Shown here piece after piece: positions 1 through 12,600 of a DNA stretch of 64,000 bases. The translations under genes were made by a program, and so were the position numbers. Position 1 is the first letter of the stretch, and each line of letters begins with the position of its first letter. Under the pieces are notes generated by a model. It ran no database searches and was not told the DNA's origin. It saw only the letters and a list, made by a program, of their open reading frames with translations. The stretch spans positions 23,688,874-23,752,873 of the forward strand of contig CM060195.1 in NCBI GenBank assembly GCA_030549335.1, read 5' to 3'. Source of the stretch: Pontederia crassipes (taxonomy: Eukaryota > Streptophyta > Magnoliopsida > Commelinales > Pontederiaceae).

Positions 1-212
1 TGAGAAATCCTACACTTTAGATTCGTTCAGTAGTCAATAATCAAATATGACAGATCAAACTTATAACACAAAGGTTGCACATGTAATGACTCTTGTATGG
101 CATTAAAGTAGTAACAATAATTTTGCGAGATTTTATTGGTAGAAGTTTTCATGTTACCTTTATTGTTAGTTTTTAATAAAAATCTTTAAAGATGAAAATG
201 CTTCCTATTATG
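1..212. other. Flank left of the first solo LTR, no gene seen
   Basis: AT-rich sequence with no coding signal. It ends at ATTAA (213-217), the left target-site duplication of the solo LTR that follows. I see no similarity to the flank of the second copy of that LTR family near 51,000, which supports the boundary at 218. Confidence 0.5.
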
Positions 213-217
213 ATTAA

Positions 218-2975
218 TGTCACACCCAACTCCATGACTAAGTTCTAATCCAAATTATTATAATCTTTATTATGTTTAGCAATTCCAAAAATAAAACCGG
301 CAAAACCTCCCTCCCTTACTTATCATGTGTTATTTGCTAATACATACAAAACATGCATATATATATTCATCAAAGTTTAAATAAAAGTTATAAGACATGA
401 CATTCGCATATTATCATCATTGTTTCACAAACCATCTCACATGTAACACCCCACAGGATCAAGTCTTATACAACCTTACAAAAAATTTCTCACAAACTTA
501 ATTACAACATCTAAGACTATCTATTACATATGCATGCTTCAAAAATAAAAGTGAAGGGGGATTAAAGTGCGCCAGCGGCTCGACCTCTTCTATATGTAGC
601 AAAATAAGCTTCGAGTCGACTCAACTCGAGAACTTACGAGCATCTGAAAAATTTAAAATGGACACTGTGAGCAATAATCATTTGCTCAGTGAGTGGAATA
701 AAAGTACAACATAGGGGAACAATACGAGTGTATATAACATTTAAATAAACCATATTTCTTTCATATATGAAACGTTTAAAGCATAGCACATATAACATAA
801 TTTGACAAATCATTTGAACTTTCACATAAATAAAAGTAACTCAAGATATCATCATTTTCATAATTAAACTCCACACATGTGTCATTGCACATACTCATCA
901 TTGGTCAATACGTATCCCTCCATGATTATGTATCATACAGTTAAGCAGAGCTTCATAGCTTTATAATCAAGAGTCATGGATACACAGAGGAAATCATAGA
1001 TCAATACGTATCCCTCTATGGTTGTGTGTCATACAGTTAAGCAGAGCTTCACAATCAAGAGTCTCAGATACGCAGAGCAAATCATGGATCAATACGTATC
1101 TCAATCATGATTGTGTGTCACCCAATAATGATTCCCAGATACACAGAGCAAATCATGGGTCAATACGTGCATGCAGAGTAGTCCCAAATGGCAAAGACAC
1201 CCGATATACACCCCAAAAACTTCATGCATATCAAATGAGGTCCCAAAGACCTTTTTCAAACAGTTTGACTAATGAACACATAGAGTTTAATAATATCAAA
1301 ATACACATATCATAAATCACATATCATTATCAAGTAAAACTTATTTTCACTTCACAAGCATTGTTCCCTGAAAACATTTTTGTATAAGATCTTACTTCAT
1401 CTCATATGAAATCCTTGAAACATATCATAAATATTTTTCATAGCTCAAGATATGTTTCAATAATAACAATAATAAGATTTTCTTGATCTAATACCATAAA
1501 TAAAAGAACTAACATATAACATTTTGTTATGTTATAAATTACTCACTCACCTTGTACTTTATCACTTGCAACTTGATATTTTTCTACAAGCAATAATGCC
1601 TTTTTTACTTTTCAATCACTAATAAGGTAATATGCAATGCATGCTCATGATGCATGAATGATTATGCACCCTAAAATTCATATAATCCTCTCTAATACCA
1701 ATTTCTAATTTCAAGTATTTACATTTATAAGCTATTTCACACTTGAGACTTTTCAATTCTTCAAAGCTTAACTAGGTGCTATTTTAGGATTTTAGACTGA
1801 GTGTCTATCAATAAATAATTCATAACTTCTTAACTACATTGGCAAATCTTATGATTCTGGATTATTTAGAAAGTAGACATACTAAGGTTTCAACCCCCAA
1901 ATATCATTATCAAATTCCAAATGAGTAAGTCAGGACATCCTAGGCAATCTGACCTAGTGTTTGTGCCCTGACAGACTGTGTGTCACTGAAATATTGATTT
2001 ATATTTTTCTTCATACTTGTCAATTTAACTAGTTCATAATTTTCATCAAAATTAGACTTCATTAGTATTTTGTCATAAAAGTATAGAATTTAATTCTTTG
2101 TATAGCCTTATAACAAAAATAGGTCATTCAGGTCATCATCTGTCCATGTCCTCAAATCTGACAGAAGAATAACTATGAAATAAAAAATTCATTTCTCTCT
2201 AGGTACATGTCCAAATAAGATGATTCCACTTCTCACCGAACCCTTGAAATGTCTAATTAAACATATCCAAATTTCAAACCCTAATTCACTCTACTCCAAT
2301 CGTTCCCTAATTTACAAATTAAACCTATATTAGACTCAGGACAGGATGAGTGACTTGCGAAGCTTAGTTCATAACTTCCTCTATAAAACTCGAATGGATT
2401 AACTATACAAAATTTCATAATTTATGGTTCATTAATCACGAAGGAAGGATCCTCTCAATCAGAAGAACAATTTTCGGATCAAAACTCACATTGAACAATC
2501 GATGTTCCCGATTTTCGCCAGGTTGTTTCGCTCTATTGCCGCCTCTGGTAAATTTTCTATGGTTAAAGGATAATGTTAAGTGCGTTATATATGTTTTTAA
2601 GAATTTTCTGAAGTCGTATGGAAGTTTGGAAAAATATCTCTTTGAGCAGCTCTCACCTGTCTGTTTCAGCTACTTGGAACTTAAGTGATGATCAATCACA
2701 TTTTTTTGTCATAACTAAGTGTTCTAACTCTAATTAAGCTTACTTAATCATATTTAAACATATATATCATATTATTTAGAAATTTTATAATTTATTTCTA
2801 ATAACCTTATGTAATAACTTTGTAATGTTTATCGATAATTAAGTAATCATTATGCTCTAATCGAAATATTAATTACTATATACAAATATCACTAAATGGA
2901 CATCCAAACTAACTTAGTATGTTAATTAAATACATGATTATGCACAATTGATGTGTCTAGGACACGTCCGTGACA
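218..2975. mobile_element. Solo LTR, family A, copy 1 (2,758 bp, TSD ATTAA)
   Basis: The unit begins TGTCACACCC and ends CGTGACA, so its ends carry the short inverted repeat TGTCAC/GTGACA typical of LTRs. It is flanked by ATTAA at 213-217 and 2976-2980, an exact 5-bp target-site duplication. There is no internal region or second LTR, so it is a solo LTR left by recombination between two LTRs (inference). A second copy of the same family, interrupted by a nested insertion, lies at 51026-56869. The similarity runs over nearly the whole length, including an internal tandem repeat. The ORFs inside are short and unlike known proteins. Confidence 0.85.
890..1195. repeat. Degenerate tandem repeat inside solo LTR A
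   Basis: Three to four imperfect units of about 80-100 bp each contain 'tcaatacgtatcc', 'gtgtcatacagttaagcagagctt' (split by small changes) and 'agatacrcagagca'. The same array, with about five units, occupies 54650-55030 in the second copy of this LTR family. The array therefore belongs to the LTR family and was not acquired after insertion. Confidence 0.8.
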
Positions 2976-4625
2976 ATTAACATATTGATGTATGAGGAAG
3001 GGGATAATGACTAGAAATTTTTCTAAATGATCTAAACTTTTAGGAGATATTTTTGGATTGTTACACTAAATTATTAATGAAAAATATAAAATAACATGTG
3101 TAAAATCTCTTAACAAGTGTGAGACACACAAATAGATATAATCAGTTGGTGTATTATTTCTGTAACACCCTGAAAATTCAAAACAATTTAAAACTTTCTA
3201 AATTTCTGACATGGGACTTTCGGATGCCCGAAATTGAAACCGGCGCCCATCGTAGCGATGAAGACGACAACTCAACCGACGGCCGACCAAATGATCGAAA
3301 ATATTTCGGGCGTCCGGAAGGGCAACAGACAAAATACTCTAATCAATTTCGATATGATTTCTCCAACATTATGAAGAGATATTTTGTAACTCTCCTATCA
3401 CGATTTCGAGCATTCAATAGTCATGAAACCCCCACGAATTGAAGGCCATAATAACTCCAGCTTCTCTCTCTCTCTCTTTCTCTCTCTTCATTTCTTCTTC
3501 ATCTTCCTCACTTTTCCCAATTCTGCTTTTTGTGTTGTTCATGGTGGTCTCGGCCAGAAGTTGGAGGAGATGACTCTATAGGTTCCAAGTGTAGACGAAG
3601 CATGAGGATGAAGGGGAGCTAGTACCAGAATCGGCGATGTGTCAAACTAGAACATAGCGACATCTATATGGAATGCTCGAAATCGTCAAACTAGCGCATA
3701 GCGACATCAATGCATTCGATTTAGCTCAACAAGAGCATAACGACATCTATATAGGAAGTTTGAAACTAGATCAGATCAATCTGGACTAGAATGAAAGTCC
3801 AAAATTTTTCGGATGACTGAACTAAAAAATGTCGAGACTAAAAAATGCGACGATAACTAGTCAGTCGATCGAAATCATTTCGGACAACCGATCTGAATTA
3901 TCACGTCGAAAGAGCTTCTGACGGTCGATGGAGAACTATTTCCGATCGACCGAGGAAGATAGATATGTTTTCAATAGGCGACCGGTCAAGTTTCGACCGA
4001 TTGCAACTCTCGACTAGAAGTCCGAGAACCTCGATCGACTGATTGTATACGGCCTTAGAACAACGAATGGGTGAAGAAAAAAATGGACGATCACAATGGG
4101 CATAGTCATAACGGGCATCCACTCCTTTTTTGGATGACCGCTGAATGCGCACCAAACGAACGACCGCTCGACCTTCGGAAGTCCGATCTGTGGATAGAGG
4201 GAATATTATCTTAACTTAATTCTCATGATTTGACAAGTCTCTAACCACTTGATTGATATTGAATGGCATGATCTCCAAGATGATTCAAAGCCACCTTTGA
4301 TCCCTACAGCCTTGATCGGTCCAAGTGTTCCAAAGAGAGGTTCATAATTTAATAAATATAAAAGATGAGGATTGCCATTGCCTACCTAGACGAGAAGTTA
4401 TGACAATTTTGTGTGAGACACTTTCCTTGAGGAGTTATTGATAACCTTGTATGAGGCACTCCTCCTACGACTGTTGCCACCTAGTGCGAGGTCATCTCCA
4501 CTGAGGGATGTTACCGTCTAGTGCGACATCATCCTCCCTTATGGGGAACCTATGGCACTGATCCTCCATTGGTCTACCATGATTTAGGTAGCTACACACT
4601 TTGTGTTTGCAATGCTATTCCCTAA

Positions 4626-6015
4626 CACTACAAGAAAACACATCATTAGAGAAAGAAAATCTGGTCGTTAATATTTAAATTCTGATCGTTATTAGTCATT
4701 AGCGACCAGCATTTCCCGTCGTCACCCATCGTTATAGATGTCATCGTTAAAAGTCAATAACGACGGCTTAAATGTGTCAACCATTAAAAGTCATCAATGG
4801 CCATAAATAATCCGGTGTTAAAACTATATAAGGACCATTTAGTTGGTCATCAAATACATTAATGTCTAGAAATATCTTTGTCGGTGATAATTTTCAACGG
4901 CTAGTAATCCCAACGTTAAAAGTCATCAATGACTAGAAATAATTCGGTCGTTAAAACTATATAAGTACCATTTAGTTGGTCGTCGAATACATTATTGAAT
5001 AGAAATATCTTTGTCGTTGATAATCTTCAACGGCTAATAATCTCGTCGTTATTGGTCATCAACGACTAGAAATAATCCGATCGTTAAAATCAATATTGTC
5101 ATGACCGGATCGAAATAGTCGGTCCGACCGGTCGGACCATCGCCCGGTCACTAAAATGGTCCTGAATCACCCTAAAACTAGAGTAAAGATTGAACCATTT
5201 TGAACCGATAAAAAACGAATAGAACCGGCCAAAATCGGTCTAAGTGAACCGGTTAAGTTAAAAATTTTATTTTTAAATCAAAATTTATGTTGGTCCATTG
5301 TCTACTTCTAGGGCCCATTTTATAGAGAATGTGTTGCTTTCACTTTGTTAGTTTCTTCAATGTGAGACTATTCACTTGTAGATATGTTTCTTTTGTTCTA
5401 CTTATTTATTAACTAAATTTTGTATTTACTTTTTTATATTACAGTGTATCTTTCTATTGTAAATTTTTAAAATAATTCATTTTTTCTATTTATTTAATTC
5501 ATGAAAGTTAAACTATTTTATATACATATTTTTTTATTTTTTCCCCTTATTTAATGGCATTTAAATTAATAAAACACTAATAATTTGGGTTTTTCCATTC
5601 AATTTTATAAAAATTTGGGAGAAATTATATTAGATTTTATAACAATTTTTCTTTCTATTGGATTTTATCACATGTAATTAAGTTAACTAAATGCATAAAC
5701 TAATTTATTTTTTAAAATTGATGTTGTCTGAGAAATTAGTGGAGGGAAGTGTTTAGTTCTAGTCAAATAAAATATTAATTGCATGCCTACTTAATCTTCA
5801 TTTGCAAATAATTAATGACGATAAAATTTAATGGTCATTAATAATCACTTTTAATTATCAGAATTTACTTTTTGGATATGAACAATTTTCTCTTCCGCTA
5901 ATAATGTGTTTAATAATGTCCATATTTTTTTCTTGCCACTATTGACTATTTTTAATGATATTTTTTTTGTCCCGACATTAATAGTTGGTCATTAAAGATC
6001 CTTTTTCTTGTAGTG
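4626..6015. mobile_element. Non-autonomous CACTA element 1 (1,390 bp, TSD TAA)
   Basis: The termini are CACTACAAGAAAA at 4626 and its inverse TTTTTCTTGTAGTG ending at 6015, flanked by TAA at 4623-4625 and 6016-6018. A 3-bp duplication and CACTA ends define the CACTA (En/Spm) superfamily. The subterminal region 4660-5095 holds two to three imperfect repeats of about 130-150 bp containing 'aaaactatataag' and 'accatttagttggtc', as expected for transposase-binding arrays. The segment 5098-5260, rich in GACCGG/CCGGTC, looks different from the rest and may be an earlier insertion. There is no transposase, so the element depends on a relative elsewhere. Confidence 0.85.
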
Positions 6016-6595
6016 TAAGACGCTGTTTGTTTCGAAAATAAGTAGAAGAATAAGACGTAATTTTCTTTATTCTTTCAAACAAATTATTATTCTTCCATAA
6101 TGATGAAAGGGTACAGTTTCCATGAATAAAATATTATTCCAATGAATAGTAGCTTTTCAAGAGATAAATTATTTCTCATTTTTTCTAAAATTGCTTATTC
6201 TTTCTTCAAGTTCCAAGAATATATTTATTCTATTAGAATAAATGCCTTTAACCCCTGAATAGTTATCCTTAAACCAAACAGTGCCTAAAAGTGAAGAGCT
6301 CTTTCAATTCATGAATAAGATGAAAGATTTTGAAGGGTTAAAAATGAATGGAAGGACTCTGTCCTTATGAACATGAGCATGAACATGAACAAATGACTAT
6401 GGAATAATGAACATGAATATGAAACGAAATGGAACTATGGTGAACCTAATCGGTTGTTCCTACATGATGATTCTACTCTTATGACTTATACGAATTCACA
6501 CTTAGTTTTATGCTAACAATTGAGCTTGCTTCCTGAGTGATCTCATAGATACATAAGTTGCTTGCGAGGTAGGTTGATGTATGTATGATGACTAC

Positions 6596-7839
6596 CACTA
6601 CAAGAAATTTGAGGATTACAGACGGTTACGATCGTCTGTAATTTTCTCAAAAATCGTCGAAAACACCATTATCGACGGTTCTTTCGACAGATGTGGAAAC
6701 GTCCAAAAATCGCTCGTCGCAAATTTTTTTCGACGATTGAGAAAGAAACACCGCAAATATCGACGATCAGGGCCGCCGATATTTGCGGCGGTCGACGAAA
6801 TCATCGAAAACTTCGACGGTCATGACCGCCGAAGTTTTCGACGATCTCGTAGACTGTTGCAAATATCGACGGTACTTTCGCCAGATCCGGCCGCTGGGCC
6901 AGATCCGAACGCCCATGGCCGGATCCGGCCGCCAGGCGACGGATCCGGCGGTTGGGGGACGGATCCGAACTCCCGCGTCCGGATTCGATCGCCAGGCGGT
7001 CAACGGCCGGATCCGGCCGCCAGGAGCTGGATCGACCGCATGGCGGTCGGATCCGGCAATTGGTGGGCGGATCCGGCCCGCAGCGGCCGCCTAGCGGTCC
7101 GGGCCGGAGAGAGAGAGAGCCGACGGAGAGGGTCGCCGACGGTCGATGACGTCTGGTCAGAGGCTCGCCGGCTGGGAGAGGGGGAGGGGGAGAGAGAGAG
7201 GAGAGGAGGGAGAGTGGCCGGGAGAGGGAGAGAGGAGAGGAGAGGAGAGGAGAGGAGAGGGTGAGGTTTAATTATATATTGGATTTCGAACGACGAGAAA
7301 GCGGGGAAATGAAAAAAAAGCGGGATAACGAAATTTTAATTACCGACAACTCTGGTCGTCGAAAATACATATATTAATTATTTTTAAAGTTATCAACGGT
7401 TGTGATCGTCGCAAATCATTTAATTATAAAAATATAATATTATATTTAATTATATATAATATTTATTTTTTATTTACCGACGTTTTAAACCGTCACTAAA
7501 TATTACCGACGATTGAAACTGTCGAAAATGGTGACGGTTCGGACCGTCACAAATTATATTAATAAAATACTCTCATATTATATTTTTATACATTTACCGA
7601 CGGTTGCAACCGTCGAAAATTGCATCGGATGGAAATCTGTCGAAAATATCAACGTTTCTAATCGTCGAAAAATAAAATAATAATTTAAGAAATTACATAA
7701 TTTATTATTTTTATTTTTGACGGTTGTGACCGTCGAAAAATCCGTCGGAAGTATTTCTGTCGCAAAATCCGTTACAAATTGCGACGGATTTCGAACCGTC
7801 GGAAATTGCCCGTCGGAAAATCGTAATTTTCTTGTAGGG
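6596..7839. mobile_element. Non-autonomous CACTA element 2 with GC-rich core (1,244 bp, TSD TAC)
   Basis: The left end is CACTACAAGAAATTTG at 6596. The right end is TTTTCTTGTAGGG at 7839, with one terminal base changed from the expected TAGTG. TAC flanks it at 6593-6595 and 7840-7842. Both subterminal regions (6620-6870 and 7330-7825) are full of short palindromes of the form GACGGTTnnnAACCGTC followed by GCAAAT or GAAAAT. The 227-codon ORF at 6581-7264 runs through the GC-rich repeat core, is low in complexity and matches no protein family I know, so I do not call it a gene. Confidence 0.85.
6885..7262. repeat. GGATCCGG-type tandem array followed by a GA-rich microsatellite
   Basis: 6885-7090 has about ten imperfect units of 20-35 bp built on GGATCCGGC/CAGATCCG and GCCAGGCG, strongly GC-rich in an AT-rich neighbourhood. 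7110-7262 is purine-rich with GAGAG and repeated GGAGA units. Both lie inside CACTA element 2. The long ORFs in several frames here are a by-product of base composition. Confidence 0.75.
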
Positions 7840-8175
7840 TACGGTTCGGATGACGTATACACATGGTTATCATAGGGTGTAGATGGAGTCTTTTTTCTTC
7901 GTAATATCAAGTTGTATTTTTATTATCCATGAGATCTATAGAGTTGTACTTATGGCATGAACTTTTATATGCTTAAATTGATGTGCTTATTTTATCTAGC
8001 TTCTGCATTTTTATTTTTTCTAACTTGTAAAAATTTATTTTTAAGTCTTACGTTTATGTGTCATGATTTTTGGCCATCTGAGTCAATGAAAAAGTCAAAG
8101 AAGGATAAAAAAAAGTAGCGCACGAGAGGAAATTTCGCCACATGAAGGGATCAAATTTTGGAATGTTACAATTTC

Positions 8176-9410
8176 TTTAGCTTCTAATAAAGGTTAAATT
8201 TGCTAATATTGGAACCACAGATTATAACAATGAAACTTGACTAAATCGTGAAGTATATTTGCATGGAGAAGGAGAAGAATATTTTATAAGATTTGTAGCT
8301 GAGTCTAAAATTAGATTAGCGTTAAACTTTTGATTTTCTTTCTTTTCAGGAAGGAGAAGAAAAAAAACTTCACTCACGTGCCTTGTCGCTTTATAATGGC
8401 GTCACTAGCTAGTTTATGTAAGGATAGCATTCTCTCATGGTCAATCGACTTACCTTACTAATTAAGTATGAATATGATAACTAAGATGCTTAAAGATCAG
8501 CCACAAAGTGCTTATACCATCCAAAATGAATTAGGTAACTTGCCCTGTAACACTATATGAATGAGTTAATTAAGGACATCCAGCGAGTTAATTAGCATGA
8601 AATCTAAGCAGTTTAATTAAAAAGAAAAGGAATGTTTTGACGAAGAGTGAAGGTTGCACCCTCATCTCACCTCACCTACAAGCCTCAGCATGCGTGCATG
8701 CATCCTACGCGCACCTTGCGGCCGGCATTTGCCTTGCCTGCTGGTCGGCTATAAGTTGACGAGTACTGTGCAAGACCCTTGCAACGTAATGCAGTTTTAT
8801 CTTATTATTTTATTAAAACACAGTGTGTGCATGCTGCATGCTGAATGCTGCACTCTCGTCTCTCCCCATTCCATCCCCCCACAGTCCACATGCTACTGCC
8901 CGCAAACCCAGGTATATGCACATCAAGATCATAACATCGAATCAAAATGATCTACTGACATTATTGGGTTTGAGTGTTAAACGTCTCTTTCTCGTCTAAC
9001 TAATGTTTTGAGTTTGAATTTTTAAATGTAAAAAATCTTTATTAAAAATCTCATTTGTCAATACTTAATTAATAGAGCTCGAAGTCAACTTTCGATACGT
9101 GAATAATGCGTCTTTTAGCGTCACTAATTGACATCGATGTCATTAATTATGGGCCAAGAGATGATCACGTACTGTCGATATTTACTCAGAAAAAAAAGAA
9201 AAAAAGGAAAAAGTAAAAAGAAAAAGAAAAGAAAAATGAACACGGTCGCCCCTATATTGAGCAATCTATTTTTCATTGACGCGGATCTATCACTGGATCC
9301 CTACGCGCGACCAGCGTGAGGTCACGCGTCTCGGACCCTTTGTTGTGCTGACCAAAGCAGCGTGCAACCTTTCATGGTCGAGAAAGATCGAGTTAATTAT
9401 GAAGAGCAGC
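8176..9410. other. Intergenic DNA upstream of the NSH3-like gene
   Basis: No conserved coding signal in any frame. Single-copy-looking sequence with an A-rich run at 9185-9237. 9290-9350 is more GC-rich than the rest. It probably holds the upstream promoter of the NSH3-like gene, but I cannot define individual sites. Confidence 0.4.
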
Positions 9411-9498
9411 TATAACTTTGAGCAAGACAGTTGACATTCTGGACTTTCTTCTACTCGCAGCCTGCTCTGACTTCTCTCTCTCGCTCTCGCTCTGCAGG
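9411..9498 (+). promoter_or_regulatory. Putative core promoter and CT-rich leader of the NSH3-like gene
   Basis: TATAACT at 9411-9417 is followed about 45-80 bases later by a pyrimidine-rich tract (9462-9498: CTTCTCTCTCTCGCTCTCGCTCTG), a common feature of plant leaders. This places transcription start near 9440-9450 by inference. CAG|GTATGAG at 9496-9505 is a near-ideal 5' splice site and could begin a leader intron that ends before the start codon at 9674. Confidence 0.35.
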
Positions 9499-9673
9499 TA
9501 TGAGTTCAAGAGCGGAAAGCTGTGTGAACAGTGCAGAGTACTCAAAAAAGGACTTAACGCTTCGTGGGCAAGTGCCTTCGCATGAACAAAACATCGTGCT
9601 TAAGTATGGGCTGGTGGAATGTGCTGTGAGATCAGATAAAGAGATATTTCCAGTTTCTGTGACGATAGAGAAG

Positions 9674-12600
9674 ATGAGAGTAGCCGTGGCTTGCTCCCTG
9701 CAGGTTCTTCTTCTGCTTCTGGTTTTCCTGCAGGTCTCCACGGGCGCAAAACCCTGCCGGATTCTTATGGACACTGATGTCGATACCGATGATTTCTTCG
9801 CGCTTCTGTACCTGTTGAAACAGAACCGGTCGGAGTTCGATGTCCAGGTACCACTGCATGCATAGCTAATTCTGTCATGTTTAGCTTCTCATTCTTGGTC
9901 TTGGAACTCCGCTGAAGTTCAATTGATTAAACTCCATCTTCAAATTGAGATATAAGATGCATACCTGCATATCCTTTGTTTTTCTTTTTCTTTACATGAT
10001 GCAGTCTACACGAACCTAAAAGAAAAAAAAAAGGAATTTTTTTCCTTTGCTTACAAAAAAAATTCACGGATGGCCTACTCTTTTGTTCTTTTGGTAAGCT
10101 TCAAAATGTCGGATATATGCTATCAGAAATCTCTGAGAAAGGTTTTCTTGATGGCTCTGAAAGGTTAAAAATGATATGGATGTCTTTAGCTCTTTACAAG
10201 AAAAGAAAAATATTTGAATTGTGTTGAAGGCATCATGTTTTTCACATTTGATCATCAGCTAATTAACATGTTTGCACCATTGTTATACGTTAAGCATCAC
10301 AATGTTTTTTTTATCTTTTGGGTTGGTCTTCATGTTCACTTTTGCTGCCTATCGAGGGACTGCATTCCATCATCACGCTGCTGTTTATCAAGATATAAAT
10401 ATTTTACTTCTAAGAATGTCATAAAAATTTCATTGTATCGAACAAATTAATCTATCATCGGGAATATCTTTACCTAATCGCTTCTCCCATTCCTTAGAAA
10501 GATATTCAAAGATCAAGTTCCTAACTTGCTGAGACTTGTGCATGCATGTTTGGATCTCCTTCTAAAATGAATCGAGAACTGAAAGGATTCCTGATTTCAG
10601 GCAGTCACGATTAGTGCGAATTCTTGGAGTGATGCCGGACATGCTGTTAATCATGTATATGACATTCTTCACATGATGAACCGTGATGACGTTAGTGTCG
10701 GAGTTGGGGGAGATGATGGAATATTAGACGACGGTACAATACTTCAAAATGTTGGTGGATATCTCCCTCTAGTTGAACAGGTAGCATTTCCTATACGATT
10801 TGCCCAATACATCTTGATGCTTCAAATCCCCTCCGCAAGACGTCTCCTGATACGTTTCTGACAGTTTCCTTTGATTACGTGAACCCTTTTCTGAATTTTA
10901 AGTTTTGTCTTACGATCATATATAATTATGTTATATATATTGGTAGATACTGAACATGCAGATAAATTTTAGGGAATGTCAACAGCAGGTGAATGCCGTT
11001 ACCGACAAGCGATCCCAAAAGGTGCTGGTGGACGATTGGGTATTGATACTAATTATGGCTTGCGCAGGAGTTTCCTTCCACAGGTACAGAATTTGTCGAC
11101 TATGTATGCATTCGCATGTTCCACTTCTGCCACATCCACGTGATTGCTTGAACATGCAGGGTGACAGAAGATACATTCCTCTGGTGCAACCAACGGCGCA
11201 ACAAGTGATGACTGATATCATATCTGCTGGCCCAACTACGCTGCTTGTCACCGGAGTTCATACAAATGTCGCCCTTTTTCTCATGACGAAACCACACCTG
11301 AAGCATAACATTGAGCATATTTACATCATGGGTGGAGGGGTTAGATCGAAGAACCCTACGGGTTGCTGCCCGGCGAACGCCACGGATTGCGTACCTCAGC
11401 AATGCGGTGATCAGGGCAACTTGTTCACAGGATACACCGGCAACCCCTACGCAGAATTCAACATGTTCGGAGATCCTTTTGCTGCATACCAGGTACACCA
11501 AAAGCATCGTGAGCGTCAACATGATTTCGTTTTCATGTGATTCCAGTACTACTTTATCCGTATTGATCATTCTACTAAAATCATTCTATCCATATGCACA
11601 TTCTCTTGTTTCAGGTGTTCCATTCTGGCATTCCAATCACACTAGTCCCACTGGATGCTACTAATACCATTCCCATTACTAAGAGGTTCTTCTTACAATT
11701 CCAACAGATGCAGCGAACATACGAGGCACAATATGTTTTCAAGTCCCTTAAAATAATTCATGATACGTGGTTCGATGATGAGTTCTATACAGTGAGTCTT
11801 TCATGGATTTTATAGCCACGTTTTTTGTTGTTCGATATTCATGAGTAACATTCTTAGCAATATTGTTCTGTTTTCATGATGATCAAGGTTAGTAACCTTT
11901 ATGATTTACCCACAGAGCTATTTCATGTGGGATTCGTTCACTGCTGGCGTTGCTTTATCCATTATGCGGAATGGTGACAATTATTATGGCGAGAATGAAT
12001 TTGCTACGATGGCATATCTAAACATAACTGTAGTTACCTCAAATGAGCCGTATGGTATAAATGATGGCTCAAACCCTTTCTTTGATGGGCGCTCAATTCC
12101 AAAGTTTAATCTGCAAAAGGGTGGAGTTCATAGTGGCCATGTTCAGACTGGACTGCAAGACCCCTTTTGCTTCGTAAATGGAAGCAACAAAGGGATATGC
12201 CAGGTACAGCTCGCTCTATATTTTTACTAAGAATGAAAAGGAAGACACTGATTTGTCTCATTAACTTATTGTATTAGCTGTTAAAGCATTCATAGTCCCT
12301 GTTCGTTGACCTTATTGTATTACAATCAATTCATTTCCTTTAAGATGGTAAAATTTTGACTTGAGCTCTTACATCTAGTTTCATTTTATGTCCTTAGATA
12401 CATTAGTTTTGTGTGCAGGATGGTTACACCAAAGAAGTTAATGGTTCAGAGGCTGTCTGGGTCCTCGTAGCTCAGAGAGCAAAACCAAACCCTGATTTGA
12501 ATAGTACATTGCAAAGAGCATTTTATGAGAGTTTCATGCACGTAAGTCCTTCCCAGTAATTTATTCTTTGGCTTCAAAGATATGATCATGTTGTTTCTCT

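Larger units (their letters stand above)
3161..8170 (+). mobile_element. Solo LTR, family B (5,010 bp including two CACTA insertions, TSD ATTTC)
   Basis: It starts TGTAACACCC at 3161 and ends GAATGTTACA at 8170. ATTTC flanks it at 3156-3160 and 8171-8175, an exact 5-bp duplication. Without the two nested CACTA elements and their 3-bp duplications, the LTR is about 2.37 kb. The orientation is inferred from a CT-rich leader-like stretch at 3462-3500 and from similarity of its start to plus-oriented gypsy LTRs. The segment 3880-4190 is rich in CGACCG/CGGTCG motifs, also seen in the LTRs at 37015-44218, which suggests related families. No coding sequence is convincing. Confidence 0.85.

Noticed and set aside
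890..1195. Regular repeats as a CRISPR array
   Set aside because: Units are imperfect and contiguous with no constant repeat and unique spacer pattern. The host is a plant nuclear genome and the array is shared by two copies of an LTR.
6581..7264. 227-codon ORF (and overlapping ORFs on both strands)
   Set aside because: It runs through a GC-rich tandem array and GA microsatellite inside a CACTA element, is low in complexity, starts outside the element, and several frames are open at once because of base composition.
11100..11570. 156-codon ORF on the minus strand
   Set aside because: Shadow of exon 4 of the NSH3-like gene; the plus-strand frame has family motifs and splice sites.
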